DNA of 64,000 nt from Phoenix dactylifera (taxonomy: Eukaryota; Streptophyta; Magnoliopsida; Arecales; Arecaceae). A program made the translations under genes and the position numbers. Positions within the stretch are counted from its first letter, which is position 1, and each line of letters starts with the position of its first letter. This document shows, piece by piece, positions 50,501-62,597 of this stretch. The notes beneath the pieces were generated by a model. The model was not told the DNA's origin and did not search any database. It saw only the letters and a program-made list of their open reading frames with translations. The DNA is taken from assembly GCF_009389715.1 (NCBI RefSeq), contig NW_024067667.1, positions 2,750,501 to 2,814,500 on the forward strand. Direction: 5' to 3'.

Positions 50501-53500
50501 CTGTGCACTTGATTGCTAATACATGGCCATGTATGATGCAGGAGCATGGCACATGAGCCATAAGGAGTCCTTGTGTGGATAGGAGTTTAATTTGAATTTG
50601 GGTCCTGAATTGAGTCTTAAATTGAGTTGTAAGTTTGTTAAATTTCTATTGAGTCCATGTAATTGGTTGCCAAGTGGATCTAATTGAGTCCTTGTAATTG
50701 AATGCCAAGTGGCACCATCATAGGGTCCATGCCATCGTTTGAAGGAGGGAGTTGAATTGGTCAAAGCTGAGATTGAACCTCCCCACGCCATGAAGACTTG
50801 CGACGTGGAGAAGAGATGAATCCTCGACTTGGTCAAGGCTTTTCCAAGTGTCTCCACGTGTGGAAGGATAAGGCTTGAAGGACTTTTGACTTGGTCAAAA
50901 GGAAGTTGATCCGCCATGTGGAATTCCCTTTGACTTGGTCTAATTCGCATGAAGACCTTCCAAAGCCCTCCACGTGTGAGATCATGGTGTGAAGGTTTGA
51001 TAAGTCATGACTTTGGTCAAATCTTAGGTTGCTTAGGAGTTCTAATTTGTCTTTAATTTTAGAGTTTAGTCCTATCTTAAAGAGTCCAATGTAAGTCCAT
51101 GCCTCATCTATTTAAGGAGGTGAACATGATGAATAAAGCAATGCAGAATGTTTTGGCTTGCAAATTGCTTGTGATCTAGAGGCAAGAGTCTTTTTCTTTT
51201 TTTTCTTTGGTGAGACTCCAAAGGCTCTTTTTCTTCCTTGGTAAGACGTCAGGAAAACCCCTTGGGTTTTGGGTATAGGTAAGACTCTTATATTCGGCTC
51301 ATAGTTATCTCCATTATATTCAACTCGCAGCACTTTAATTGTTATTATTTCAATCCATCATTCATCATAAATTTCCGTAGGTTTCAGACCTCAAACGTAG
51401 GCCTTGAATCTTTCTTTACTACGTCCAATTAACACAAACCCAAGCCATCACATGAGGGAATTAGAATGAGAGATTTCTGCTGCACAACCTAGGCCGCACC
51501 ACATCCCAATCCCTTCCCCTACGCCGTCAATGTATTGTCAAGTGTCATCGGAGCTGATCTTGCTAACTCCATGCCTTGGATATTTAACGTCCAATTCAAT
51601 TAAGACCATTGATGTTGTCTTGTTTCTTTGCTCTGCTCTTTACTTCAACATATCTATAATTTTTTATTTGGTAGTTTGTTTTGATTGCGGCAAAACCATG
51701 GTTATTTATCCACCTTAGGTTCGAAAAACTGAGAGTTGGGTTTGGTAGTAGAATAACTACTAGCATATAAATATCATACGAGTTGTGCATATAATTCTAT
51801 ACATTGAGTCAGCTCATCATGTACCCCTAGTGTGTGTTAGTGCATGCATCTGTTTAAGTTGCATGTTAGGCTGTTCAAAGTGAGAATCTCAAAAGTTGAT
51901 CATGATTTGTGAAAATTATATGTATGAAGGAGAGAAAAAAAAATGAAAATATTTGGAGCTCACTTAGTTTTGCATAGTGGGGTTCTATAATGATGTATCT
52001 TAAGATATTGTGATGAGATGATATGCGGTCTAAAAGTAATCACATCTGATAATTTTTGTTCATATATATTAGATTTGTAGATCGTGATCAATGGCATGTG
52101 CAGGTGCATACTGCCTCATAAGATAAAACAACCACATCAAACTTTCTGAATCAGCTGATCTTTTGTTAGCTATAGCCACAACCATTAGGCCTCATCCTAG
52201 GATTGGCATTACTAGTCGTGTTTCCCTGTCATCTTATAGAGATTCTTTTTCCTGTCATTCTATGGAGATTCATTCTTCCTTTTGAGTTCTAAACTTGCAT
52301 TAATGCTTCTAGTTCCTCCAGATTTCAGACACTCTGATCCATATGATTAGTTGTCGTATCATTTAATGATATGTGCAACCAATTAGAAGATCCCTGTACA
52401 ACCATTATTGTAAGCATGTTAAGTTGTGAACTGTTCACTTTTTCAACGTGACTCACATCATTATTTTGTGGTGATGCAATATTTGGAGATCAGTCATGCC
52501 AAATTCCACTTATATTTGAATCTTGAGTGTTTCTATAATGCCCTTATGGTTCTAATTGTTTGTTTTGACAAATGGATGATTCTCATTATTTTACTAGCAA
52601 TAAGTATTTTTAATTCTCTGCAGGTAAAATTGAAATGCATAGCAGGTTTAGAATTTTATTTTTGTTAAAGGATCTATTATCATCTGTTCATATACTGGAT
52701 TTGCCGACCCCAAATAGTTGGGAAAGGCTTTTATGGTTGTGTTGAGTGAATTTTGGATGTAGACAATGAAGCAGCCCTGTGCGGTTATCCTCTTAGTCTT
52801 CTTCTTGAATTCTGTTAATCTAACTGATACTAGGATGATGGGACTGGACATGTGTATATTGTTGGGGCTCGAGGTGCTACTGGCCTGGTGTTAACCATTG
52901 CTAGTGAAGTTTTTGAAGAGTCAGGGCGATCCCTAGTGCGGGGAACTCTAGACTATTTACAAGGTCTCAAGGTCTGTCTATTCATATTCACGAAAATGGA
53001 AAAGATTCAGTGTAATTCCTTATATAATAGCATTTATCATTTGCAGATGCTTGGAGTCAAGCGAACAGAAAGGGTTCTTCCAACTGGTACTTCTTTGACT
53101 GTGGTTGGTGAGGTAATTGCTATGATATTTATTTAGAACAAATATTGATTTCTGTTAAATGAGTTTCTCTTTCAAGGAACAATAATGATATTTAAGAAAT
53201 AAATGAAAAGTGGCAAAATATACTGAATTTATGACAGTTACATAGAAGAAAAAAGTGTGTTCTACTCAGAAATACATTGATCATTGTCTTTATCTCCTAA
53301 TATTTTACTTGGTCCTGTTTATTATCATATACTTATTTCAGTTTGAGCAAATGCGTATATTCGCATATTATTCATTAGCAAATCCATCTGAAACCCTGTC
53401 ATATGTATTCTGAGTTCTGTTGGTTTTTGGATGTTTGCACTTTTTTCCTTTTCTGGTTCTCGTGTTCTGAACAGGCCATTAAAGATGATGTTGGAACACT

Positions 53501-56500
53501 TCGGATACAGCGACCTCATAAGGGACCGTTTTATGTGTCCCCAAAAAATATCGATGAACTCATTGCAAATCTCGGGAAATGGGCTAGGTATTTAATATTA
53601 TAAATATTCGGCATAGGAAATGCTTTTTTATTAAAAGTAATATGTATATGTGTATTAGAATAATTACAGGGGAGCTAATAAAAGGGGCTATCTTCAACAG
53701 GTGGTACCAATTTGCTTCAATGGGATTTACATTCTTTGGTGTTTATCTGCTTGCCAAGCGTGCACTTGAGTATATTCTAGAGAGAAGGCGACGCTGGGAA
53801 TTGCAAAAAAGGTAAATCTTAATTTGAGTCATTAGTTGTTTCTTTGAGAACTAAATAATTTAACAAACCATGTGAAAATGCATTGTCTCTGTTTGGTTGC
53901 TAAGAAAGTAAGAGAAAAGGAAGAAAGCTAGGAGGCAATCTTCATTTTCACTGTTTGGCCATGAAAACAAAATTTAAGGACAGAGAAATCTGAATAAAAT
54001 AAGGGGCCAAAATTTTCTCTGGAAGGCCTAAAGCTTTCCTATATTTTAGTAAGTGATTTTGAGACTACGGAAGTACAGGATAACTTCCATCTATCCGAGT
54101 TACTTTATCCCTTTCTTTGCATTTTCTTTGAATCGACCAATAAAGAGAAATTCCTCAATTTATTTTTCTGTTTTTATTTCATGAAATTTTCTTCCTTACT
54201 TTTATTTTTCTGGAAACCAAATAGAGCATTAATTAAAATTAGCAGTAAAAAAATACTGATTTTGCATCTAGTGTTTACTTATTATGTTGATTTTGAATCA
54301 TTATGTTTCTGAAAGTACACAATGTTTTTTGGTCTATACAGAGTTCTTGCTGCGGCAGCAAAACGACAAGCACGAGAAGCTGAAGGTAAATCTTCTCGTT
54401 GTAGTTTGTTGTATTTTTTAGGCAGTCATAAACTTGTTCCAGCAATCGTTTCCCTGATGATTGGAATTTCTCTGTAGAAGCAGATGAGGATTCTGAAGAA
54501 GTATCAGATAACATGAAGAAGGACCGATTGATGTTGGACATATGTGTAATATGCCTCGAGCAAGAATACAATGCCGTTTTTGTTCCGTAAGCATCTTACG
54601 AATCATTTTCATTAGTTATTCCATCCTGAAGTATTTAGAGGTTGTCTTTGATTGAATTTTTGCTCATTTAACAGCATGATGAAGAGAGAGTATTCTTTTT
54701 ATAATTTTACTAGAGCAAGCTTCCTAGTTTTGAACATCATGTTTGGCGTCTACTTACTTATTTTTCTGTACTTTTGCTTTTTCCTTCTTTTTTTTTTTGG
54801 GTGGTTTTTTTTGGGGGGGGGGGGGGGGGGGGGCGCCGGGGGGGAGTTGATTAGAAGAGGTCGTTGGCCAGTAAGATGCTTTTTATAATTCTATTTGAAG
54901 TCAGGTTACATTATATCTTGATATCTACATACTTCTTTTGGCCTTGTTTACTTATTTCAATATGACATGAATATTTTACTCATTTTCTGTAGTTTGAGTT
55001 GCATATTTTTATATTTACTGTTCATTTTTGAACATGTCGGTGCTATAAAGTCCGCTTGGCAATTTTGAGATTTAAGTGTTTCTAATATTATAATTGTTTG
55101 ATAAATTATATTAAATTAAATTTGCTTAAGCATTGTGCATGAATAATGAAAAGAAAAATGAATAGCCTACTTTATATGTACACAGCTTGATTGTAAGCTT
55201 CTTTTGCTTGGTTAGAGTGTTAGACCCCTTGTCAAAAGGAAAGCATGAAGGTATGCAGATGAGGATATTTGCCTTTTGTTTTTAATATTCATACCCATAG
55301 GAGATATATTTGGTTGGTTGATAATGATAAATGGCATGAGATGCTTGAATTGGATTTAATGGACTTTTGCAAGATGAGGTGTGGTGAAGCTAAGGATGTG
55401 GGTGCAAGGTTGGGGATGCTGCAAGTACGAATACTCAGCGAGTAATCAAACAAGGGAATGGACAAACCTTCTTTTTACCTTGATAGGTGTTAGGTATCCT
55501 AATCTGTGAATTACAATTGTAAGTGGGTAATCATAGAATGACATAATTTAAGTTTTTCAGTAGTTAATATCTAGCAGTGAACTATGCTACTGAAGATTGT
55601 CATCATTTGCAATCTGCCAAAGGCTTCAAAGCTCCCAGGAATCCACCAAGTTGCTGGAAGTGTCCTTGGATGGTTGTGAGGAACCTGCCCCACAGAAGAG
55701 AGCACAGGGAATAAATCTCACTTTCATTAGTTGTCAAAACTCAAGTTCAATGAGGTGTTTGTGGAGTACTTTGGTGTCTTACATCGGTAAGCCTCATCTG
55801 TGCTTCAAGTAGCCTACTCAAACTAAGCAAGCTACAATAGGAAGGTAAAATATGAACTGGAGTTCCCAAGGAATCAGACTGGTGCAAGGGTATGGGGCAC
55901 TAGGTCTTGCGAAATAGACAGATCCAATATGTTGGTTTTAGCTTTCATTCCTTTATTCTTTGTGGCACTTGTTGGCTGATTTTTTGTCAGCATTCTGATG
56001 CTATGTGACTTGCATCAGATTGGTCTAAGTCTATCAATATGGTCTCAGACTCATTCCAATGCTAGCTGGCCTGCATCAAACACTGAGTATTATCCATGTG
56101 GCCTTTGGGTTGGTCTGGAGATGATGCAACTAGTCCTTGTATCTTAACGAAGTCTTGCTGCTTCTGCTGGAAAAGGGTGGGTTTGCACTTCAGTGAAGTG
56201 GGCATTTCAATGTCGGTAAATGGTTGATCAGGTACATTAGTTAGCAACACGGGCATACATTTTTGCATGAAGGCTTTTTTACTTGCATATATGTTTGTTC
56301 TTTGGTTTCTTTAGGGTGGCTTATAGCTTTAAAATTTCTCTCTGGAGCATGATTGGTTTAACTAAGGAAATCAAGTACTTTTCCATAGTTATGTGCCTTG
56401 TGGCTGCTCCTTTCATCACATTCTTTAAAACTGTCTCTTCCTCTCTATGTAACGTCTATTGGTAGAGAATATAGAGATGCTAGAACACATCTTATTTTAC

Positions 56501-58254
56501 CAGAAGATGGTTCCTTTATCCTCTGTGTGTGTGTTTCCTTTAAGGTTGTGGCCAGGGCTCCCCTTCTTACCAGACTATTCTATTGCGATCCATTGATTAT
56601 GACATGTCAATTTCTGATACTGTCTCTTTGTTTATTATCAAGATGGGAAGAGTTCACTAGAATTTTCTCTCTTTTTTTTCTTTGTATCTTTTTTCTGATA
56701 CTGGCTCTTGCAAGTTTTAAATGGTTCTTGCATCTGGATTTCAAAGTTTCAACTCATATCTTCTCTAAACTGTTCCTTATCTGCATCATTTGTTACCTTA
56801 GAGTGCTTGACTTAACAAAGGAGCACTTCTGTTCTGTGGTCAGTTCTTTGGTGATGCACACCTCTGCAACTTAATATGGTAGCCCTTCTGTTCTTCGGCC
56901 CATCACCGCCCTTGAAAAAGGTGACTGGTGAAGCCATCTTAATTACATGAATCTGCTACCCAACTTTGCAATGCAAAGCCTATAGTTTCTTTTGACTTTT
57001 CTTGGGTGCAAATTTGCATATATTTTCTTTTAATTTTGAATTAATTATTTCTCAGTGATTTGGAGCCTTTTATTCATTACCAAAATGTGCAAAACCTAAT
57101 TTATTCTGCCACTTCAACATTTCTCATTGGGTTAATATCAGTTTTTTGAGCAATTGAGGTAAGAAGTTTCATACCCTCATCTCCAGCTATCTGTGTTATC
57201 TCTTAGCCGTGGTTCTGAATATTCTGACTTGAGTATCAAAGCTGAGTAGATGTATCAGTTGATGCTTACTCTCTGTGAATTCATGACTCTTATTGTTTCA
57301 TCAGAACTATTTACTTGGATCAAATCTACTTATGTTGATCTTGTTCTTGCAGACCGCCTTTGTAATATTACATTCCCTTATTTAAGACCCTGGTTGTTGT
57401 TTCCATGCAACTTGCTGCTTCTCAAGCTTCTTGTTCTCTCTTTAGTGTCTATTAGATTTCCTTGCTGGGGTCATTGTTAGGGTGCCTATTAGAGGTAATA
57501 GAGAATGCACGCTTCCACTTTTTATTCCCTCAATTATTTCTCCCATGCATAAGCTACCATTGTGGCTGGACAAGGCAGCTCCATTAGATGTAAGAATCTT
57601 TCCAGAAACTGTCGTACATCCATGTATACCACCTTATGCTTATAGTTTGAGGTAACCACGTGATATTTGATGGCTTCATATTTCATGCCTGTCATCCTGA
57701 CATTCTTCCTCCGAATTTCACATACCTGGCCAGTCTCCTTTGCATATTTTGCAAGTTGGTCTGCTGCATCTTCATTATAGATAGTTGAATTACTTGATGT
57801 CTTGGTGGTAATCAGACCATCTAAATCCATCAGGAAACTAGTCCTGTAGCCCTTTGTTTGAACATGAACATGCATTAATTTTCTGTATTTTTGTTGGGTT
57901 TCACCCTTTCGGATTGATATTTCCCCTAGGTGATTGTCTGAGTTGGATCATAATTTTTGTGGTGAAATGGGCTTCTTTTAATAAAAAATAAAGCACAATG
58001 ATGTGCCTTTCTCAATGTCACTTTGCTCGGTAACTAATTTCGTTAATGTTCCTGTTGTTTTGGTTAATCTTTTCTGGCTCTGTTCTTGTAGTAGGTCTCC
58101 AAAATCTCATGATTTGTCGGGCAACTGACGAGGACTCAAAAATCTTTGCAGATGTGGGCACATGTGCTGCTGTACGACATGTTCTTCACACTTGACCAAC
58201 TGTCCGCTCTGCCGCAGAAGAATTGATCAAGTTGTAAAGACATTTCGCCATTGA
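44509..58254 (+). CDS. SP1: SP1-type RING E3 ubiquitin ligase of the chloroplast outer envelope, with indels in exons 1, 3 and 4
   Basis: Eleven exons: 44509-44581, 44680-44733, 46620-46747, 46859-46956, 52834-52971, 53047-53112, 53475-53587, 53701-53811, 54342-54385, 54478-54586 and 58152-58254 (stop TGA). Allowing for the indels, the product is 343 residues, the length of Arabidopsis SP1. It opens MIPWG, followed by an N-terminal membrane segment ([12 protein letters not shown]). A middle domain contains [16 protein letters not shown] and [18 protein letters not shown] second membrane segment follows ([14 protein letters not shown]). A C-terminal C3HC4 RING ends it: [25 protein letters not shown], then CPLC. 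SP1 ubiquitinates TOC import receptors for removal; MUL1 is the mitochondrial relative. Exon 1 lacks one G, exon 3 has about six 1-bp indels, and exon 4 has two extra G. Exons 2 and 5-11 are clean. Confidence 0.9.
44734..46619 (+). other. SP1 intron 2
   Basis: A 1.9-kb AT-rich intron. A T run of about 20 followed by GCGGGGGGTGGGGGGG occurs at 46458-46490, shortly before the indel-rich exon 3. Nothing else is recognised. Confidence 0.65.
48607..49142. mobile_element. 520-bp nonautonomous hAT element, same family as the one at 40661
   Basis: The element (48615-49134) starts TAGGGGTGGCAATTTGGG and ends TTGCCACCCCTA, the same termini as the 1.27-kb element. It has the same subterminal TTAAACAGGT/GGGTTAAA repeats. 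Flanks CTTAGATC (48607-48614) and CCTAGATC (49135-49142) are an 8-bp target duplication with one mismatch, so this insertion is probably older. It has no GC-rich centre and no coding capacity. Confidence 0.85.
49592..49850 (+). pseudogene. ycf1: Nuclear copy of a plastid ycf1 (TIC214) fragment
   Basis: The plus-strand frame reads [16 protein letters not shown] and then [33 protein letters not shown] and [12 protein letters not shown]. These blocks are characteristic of the central part of plastid Ycf1, a component assigned to the inner-envelope import machinery. Only about 260 bp are present. The frame is still open but has no start or context, and it lies in an SP1 intron. The simplest reading is a nuclear insertion of plastid DNA. 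Exact ends need alignment with a plastid genome. Confidence 0.8.
50540..51430 (+). mobile_element. LTR-like segment rich in TTGACTTGGTC and CCACGTGTG words
   Basis: GACTTGGTC recurs near 50817, 50890 and 50933, with a GACTTTGGTC variant near 51010. CCACGTGTG occurs near 50855 and 50970. A promoter-like CTATTTAAGG lies at 51108 and GATGAATAAAGC (polyadenylation-like) follows at 51129. This order (repeated upstream words, TATA-like site, polyadenylation signal) resembles a solo LTR. Termini and target duplication were not identified, so the class is open. Confidence 0.4.
53887..54226. mobile_element. 340-bp MITE in SP1 intron 8
   Basis: The left end reads CTCTGTTTGGTTGCTAAGAA. The reverse complement of the right end reads CTCTATTTGGTTTCCAGAAA. 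Similarity continues through the purine-rich AAGTAAGAGAAAAGGAAG arm. The flanks GCATTGT and GCATTAA look like a decayed target duplication. No coding capacity. Terminal words resemble those of the 35426-36284 element. Confidence 0.55.
54587..58151 (+). other. SP1 intron 10, 3.6 kb
   Basis: It holds a striking homopolymer stretch at about 54790-54848 (T runs, then more than 20 G). Several open frames are present, the longest being 158 codons (+, 56398-56874) and 113 codons (-, 57875-57534). Neither shows a known domain, and both lie wholly inside the intron. Retroelement debris is possible but unproven. Confidence 0.6.
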
Positions 58255-59560
58255 AACTATTACAAGTTGGTGGTTTAGAGGTAGGGCTTGATGTTGTTGT
58301 ACTTGTTTAAAACAGTGAGACTTCCAGCCCTTATCTTTGGGGGCTGCTTGAGATGTTAGCTTCTGTCACATACTGTCAACCACAGAATTCAGTTTGCTGG
58401 CTCATCAACCGACCACAATTCGCCTTCAGAAAAATTTTACACATTCTTAGGTGGCATGCTAGCCTTGAAAACTTCAGATTGGCTTATGAAATGTGAAACA
58501 ACCAACAATGTTAAATTTGTAAATAATGAGATTTTTTGTTTTGTTAATTTCTGATTACTTCTTTCTTAGCCCTCTTAAGGTTGATTTTCTTATTTCGATT
58601 ATTTAAATAGCCATCTCCCTGAACTAAAGTGCAGGAAGAATTTCCTCTTTTTTAAAATGGTAACAGCATGTGTTCTTGTTGCTCCTTTTGTGAATGTCTT
58701 GCAGAATTTCCAGTTGTAAAGCATCATGCCTGTCTTTATGAAGCTGGGTATTTTTTTTTTTCACTGCTTTAGTCGTTATCTTAGATTGATCTATTGTCAG
58801 TACTTGCCAAGGTAGCCTTTGATACCTAAGATGGCACTAGCCCCCTATGATGCACTCTGGTCGAGATATTGAAGCACTAGAGGGAGTTCATACTATACTC
58901 TAATCATGAAGCTTTGTGGTATTTAAATTCTTAGAGGAAGTTGAATTCTAGGCATGCCTGATAGAATACATCTTCAATTTGATCCATAAGATAAAGAGTT
59001 AAGAACAAGGTTAGCGAAGCCCTGAGTTGATGAGCTTGTTTATTGGTGCATATGTTAGATGAAGTGATTGGGTTTGACTAGCTTAAAGGACTATATGCAG
59101 GTGATCCCTAATTTGTCAAGATCTATAAAGCACTAAAGAAAAGTGAAGGTAGGGATTACCCTGGAATCTTGCTATAAGATGGCTATTTAGGATAACTGAT
59201 TCTGCATCCTAGGAACTTCCATGTGTGACCAGATCTTTTAGGGGCAACATGCAGGCGGTTTAGGTACACACTTTGGCCGAGACAAAATTGTTGCTCTTGT
59301 GAAGGAGCGTAAAATCCAAGCATCAAGAAGTACATACAAAAGGCTATCAAACGGGATCGCATCTATTAAATGATCAGGTCCAAGATATTGATGCTTGGGC
59401 TTTCGTGAGAGTCGGCCTAATTGGGTCTATTTTGAGACTGAAGTCGGCAGCACGCCCTTTCCATTGAATCGATAAGGCCATGGTAATCGTGGCCGGTGAG
59501 GGCTCCTTGAAGCTAGTACAAACGGCCATCGGTCATTGAGGCTGTTGCCAACCGATGAAT
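58255..59560. other. SP1 3' UTR and downstream spacer
   Basis: The sequence after the SP1 stop carries the 3' UTR. Beyond about 58800 no gene or bounded repeat is recognised. Confidence 0.45.
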
Positions 59561-61756
59561 GGCAGCATTTTCTTACATTAGGTCGAGTTCATCCTTCCAA
59601 AAGCCTACTTTTAAATCCCCTCTTTTTTGATGATTGATCACTGTCGAGCCTCCCTCCCTTCTTCTTCCTCGTCTCCGGTGGCTGCCGTGCCACCCCGGTC
59701 GACCGCTGCCATCCTCAAACCCCCTTCTTTTCCATTTACAAAACTTGATGCTTTGTTTTTCTTGTTTTGAGTCTTGCCACTGCAAAGCTCACCAGAAACC
59801 ACTATATTCGGCTTCCAGTAGCCGCCACCACTCTTGGTAATCTCCCCACCTCCTCCATATGGTTGTCCAATGAATAGACCTAAATCTAGGCACCATTCTC
59901 CTTTTTTTTTTTTTGGCACCAAATAGAGATCTTTCTCCTACTTTCATCGACTGCCACTGTTGTTGCCATTTCCTAACAGCCGACGTCTCGCCCCTATGAC
60001 TTGGCCAACATCACCCCTTCCTTGGCCTTTTTTCTTATTTCTTTTCCCCTCTCTTCCTCCTCTCCATTTCCACCTCCTTTTTATTTCTTCTTTTCCTTTC
60101 CATTTTTCCCTTATTTATTTATTAATTTTAAAAAGAAATTTTTTTGTTTTTCTTCTTTAGTTGTTAATTTTCCTTTTTCTGGTCCAAGGACCAGATGCAG
60201 TGATAATTCATGCCACCAATAACCAAACCAAGATCCATGATTGAGCTCAGACTGAAATTCTCTCTCTTTCTCTCTCCAAGCAAGATCATAGATCTTAGTT
60301 CAAAGCCTTAACTCTCTTTGCTCGAATTCAAGTTGACCTAGGGTGGAAGCCCTAAATCACCTGGTATTCAAGCAATAGGCCGACCCATTGCCTCAGTTCT
60401 TGCCGAATTTCTTTGGAATTCGATCACTGTTGATCTTCGTTGAGTTACTTAAATCATATTTGATCTTGACCAGTTAAGTTCACCTTGTTCAAATCGATAT
60501 ATATAGTCAGGTGCCGCTACCTGATCGATCTTGCATTTCTTTTATCCTAATTTGGACATGAGGTTATATCCCTAATAGTATTTTAATTTTTAACTTTACT
60601 TGGCTTCTAAGATAATGACAAAATTAATTATATTTTAATGGTTTTAAAATAGATGAACCTGACCCGTCTAATTGAAGTGAGATTTTGAAGCGAGAAGAGG
60701 TAAGTAATCTAACGCTTCAAAGTATATTTTCTAACCTTTGATAAAGTTATAATTAGTTTCTTAAATTTGATTGTGATCTCTGTTTATACTTAATTAAATG
60801 GGTGAGTCATGTTATTATTATTACGATAATAATTATTTTAAAATATGTTATGTGTTATGATATTCTTGTAAGATTAAATTTGGAAAATATAACTAGATAA
60901 ATTAAAAAAATTGTTATATATATATGTATGTATGTATGTATATATGTATGTATATATGTATTCTTAGCATGACTATGAGCTTCTTTATCGACTTTAGTCC
61001 GAAGGTCACTCGTTGGAGGCATCACATACTACTTCTAGCCCCTCCAATGGAGATTATTCATTGGTCCTGTTGACTTGTAATCTAAGAAACTAGTTTTAAC
61101 ATCGAGCTACCGGTGATTAGAATAATAGTATTTGTTATCTAGCACTTTGTGCATCCTGTATCTACTATCTGACCTATATTATTGGGTTATATGGCCATAG
61201 CCTGATGTTGGGCTTAGTATTAACTTATGAAAAATAAATTTTGAAAGAAATATATATGTCTTTCAAGATTTGATTTATTCCTAATTAGTATTATGCTATT
61301 TAATTATTTATTTATTTGGCATGCTTAGACCCCACTTTGTTGTATATGCTTACAATTCTGATATAGCTCATTATTTTTTTCTTTAACTTTTTCATATCCT
61401 GAATAATGATTGCTTGGGATTTGGAGGAGTGTGTTAGATCTGCTGAAGATATTCATAATTATTTGGATTTCTAGTTGGTTTAGTTAGACTAGTTTAGTTT
61501 AGTTTGAGCATTTTATTTGATCTGAATAATAATAATAATAATAATAGTTAGTTAGTATATTTTGATTTATGTTACTTTGGGACAATTGATTATGAGAATG
61601 ATTTGTTTATATCTTGATTAAATTAATTTTTTCGAGGGTCGAAAATTATTATTATTGCTTCAAGATTATTATGATTGATATACAACCTTGTATTTTTTGT
61701 ATGGTCTGCCCTACAGATATGCAGCGTCTGTTATGCTCTGGGTTCAGGGCATGACA
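59560..61756 (+). mobile_element. Probable degraded Ty3/gypsy LTR region
   Basis: A pyrimidine-rich leader (59990-60170), a CTCTCTCTTTCTCTCTCC tract near 60259, and a terminus reading GGGTTCAGGGCATGACA at 61740-61756 resemble the end of a gypsy-type LTR. It is directly followed by integrase-derived sequence, so internal deletion is likely. Microsatellites occur at 60915-60961 (TATG) and 61527-61549 (AAT). The 5' end is not defined. Confidence 0.35.
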
Positions 61757-61769
61757 GCTCTACACTTCA

Positions 61770-62520
61770 TTGCCCATCAAAGGCCTTGGAAATGCTAAGC
61801 ATGGACTTCATCCTAGGGTTACTCAAGATCAAAAGATAATACATATTTCATTTTGGCGGTGAATTGGTTCTCCCATATGGTTTACTTCATTCCTTGCAAG
61901 AAGGCTATTGACACTTTCAATGTTGCCAAACTTTTCTTCAAGGAGGTGGCTCGCCTGAACAAGATCCTAAAAATTATAATGTCCAACAGCAATATCAAGT
62001 TGACCAACCACTTCTGGAGGGCACTTTGGGCCAAGTTAGTCACTAGGCTTCAATTTTCTACTGTCATTTATCCTCAAACTAATGTGTAGATAGAAGTTGT
62101 AAGTACAGGTTTAAAGAGCCTGCTATGGAGTCTTATCATGGAAAACTTGACCACTACAGGCACCATTCTTTCCTAGAAGACAATACAATCTTCTTTAAAG
62201 ATTCTAGTAGGACTAATACCATGATGACTGCTAGATCTGGCACTGTTTCTGGATTCTAAAAAGACTTCCCTCAAAGAAGAGGACTTCTCATGGTACATCT
62301 AGCATATCTATGAGGAAGTCAAAAAGAAGATTACTGAAAGAAAATCTAGCATATCCATGAGGAAGTCAAAAAGGAAGACTACTGAAAGAAAATCTTGCAT
62401 ATCCATGAGGAAGTCAAAAAGAAGATTACTGAAAGAAACAAGCTGCACCAATATCGAGCAAACCAGAAGTATCAACATATCCACTTCAAACATGGTAACC
62501 AAATGCTCATCCATAACAGA
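61770..62520 (+). pseudogene. Ty3/gypsy integrase fragment, inactive
   Basis: In broken frames: LEMLSMDFILGL (normally WE-x-SMDFI), AVNWFSHMVYFIPCKKA, FNVAKLFFKEVARL, HFWRALWAKLVTRLQFST and YPQTNV followed by IEVV. These are blocks of the integrase core (DDE). The second catalytic Asp region, normally VSDRD, reads MSNSN, so that residue is lost; stops follow ILGLLKIKR and PQTNV. The fragment near 62440-62520 (KLHQYRANQKYQHIHFKHGN) matches the region after the core. No protease, reverse transcriptase or RNase H is seen in this copy. Confidence 0.75.
62299..62440 (+). repeat. Three-copy 47/48-bp tandem repeat inside the integrase fragment
   Basis: Units at 62299-62345 (47 bp), 62346-62393 (48 bp) and 62394-62440 (47 bp) each read CTAGCATATC or CTTGCATATC, then ATGAGGAAGTCAAAAAG and TACTGAAAGAAA. 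The middle unit has one extra G, so the three copies do not keep a common frame. The repeat lies where gypsy integrases have an EEVKKK-like segment. Confidence 0.85.
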
Positions 62521-62597
62521 CTCGAGCGACACCCACCCAGATCTCACAGCAAAGTTGCAACCTGTTAGGGGAAAAACCCTAAGTCATATATCCACAG

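Larger units (their letters stand above)
46957..52833 (+). other. SP1 intron 4, 5.9 kb, host to several insertions
   Basis: Bounded by CTG|GTAAGG and ACTAG|GAT. It contains a hAT-family element (48615-49134), a plastid ycf1 fragment (about 49592-49850) and an LTR-like segment (about 50540-51430). The remaining parts (46957-48600, 49850-50540 and 51430-52833) show only ordinary intron sequence. Confidence 0.75.

Noticed and set aside
56398..56874. 158-codon open frame in SP1 intron 10
   Set aside because: Rich in Leu/Phe/Ser/Cys as expected from T-rich DNA, no domain, wholly intronic.
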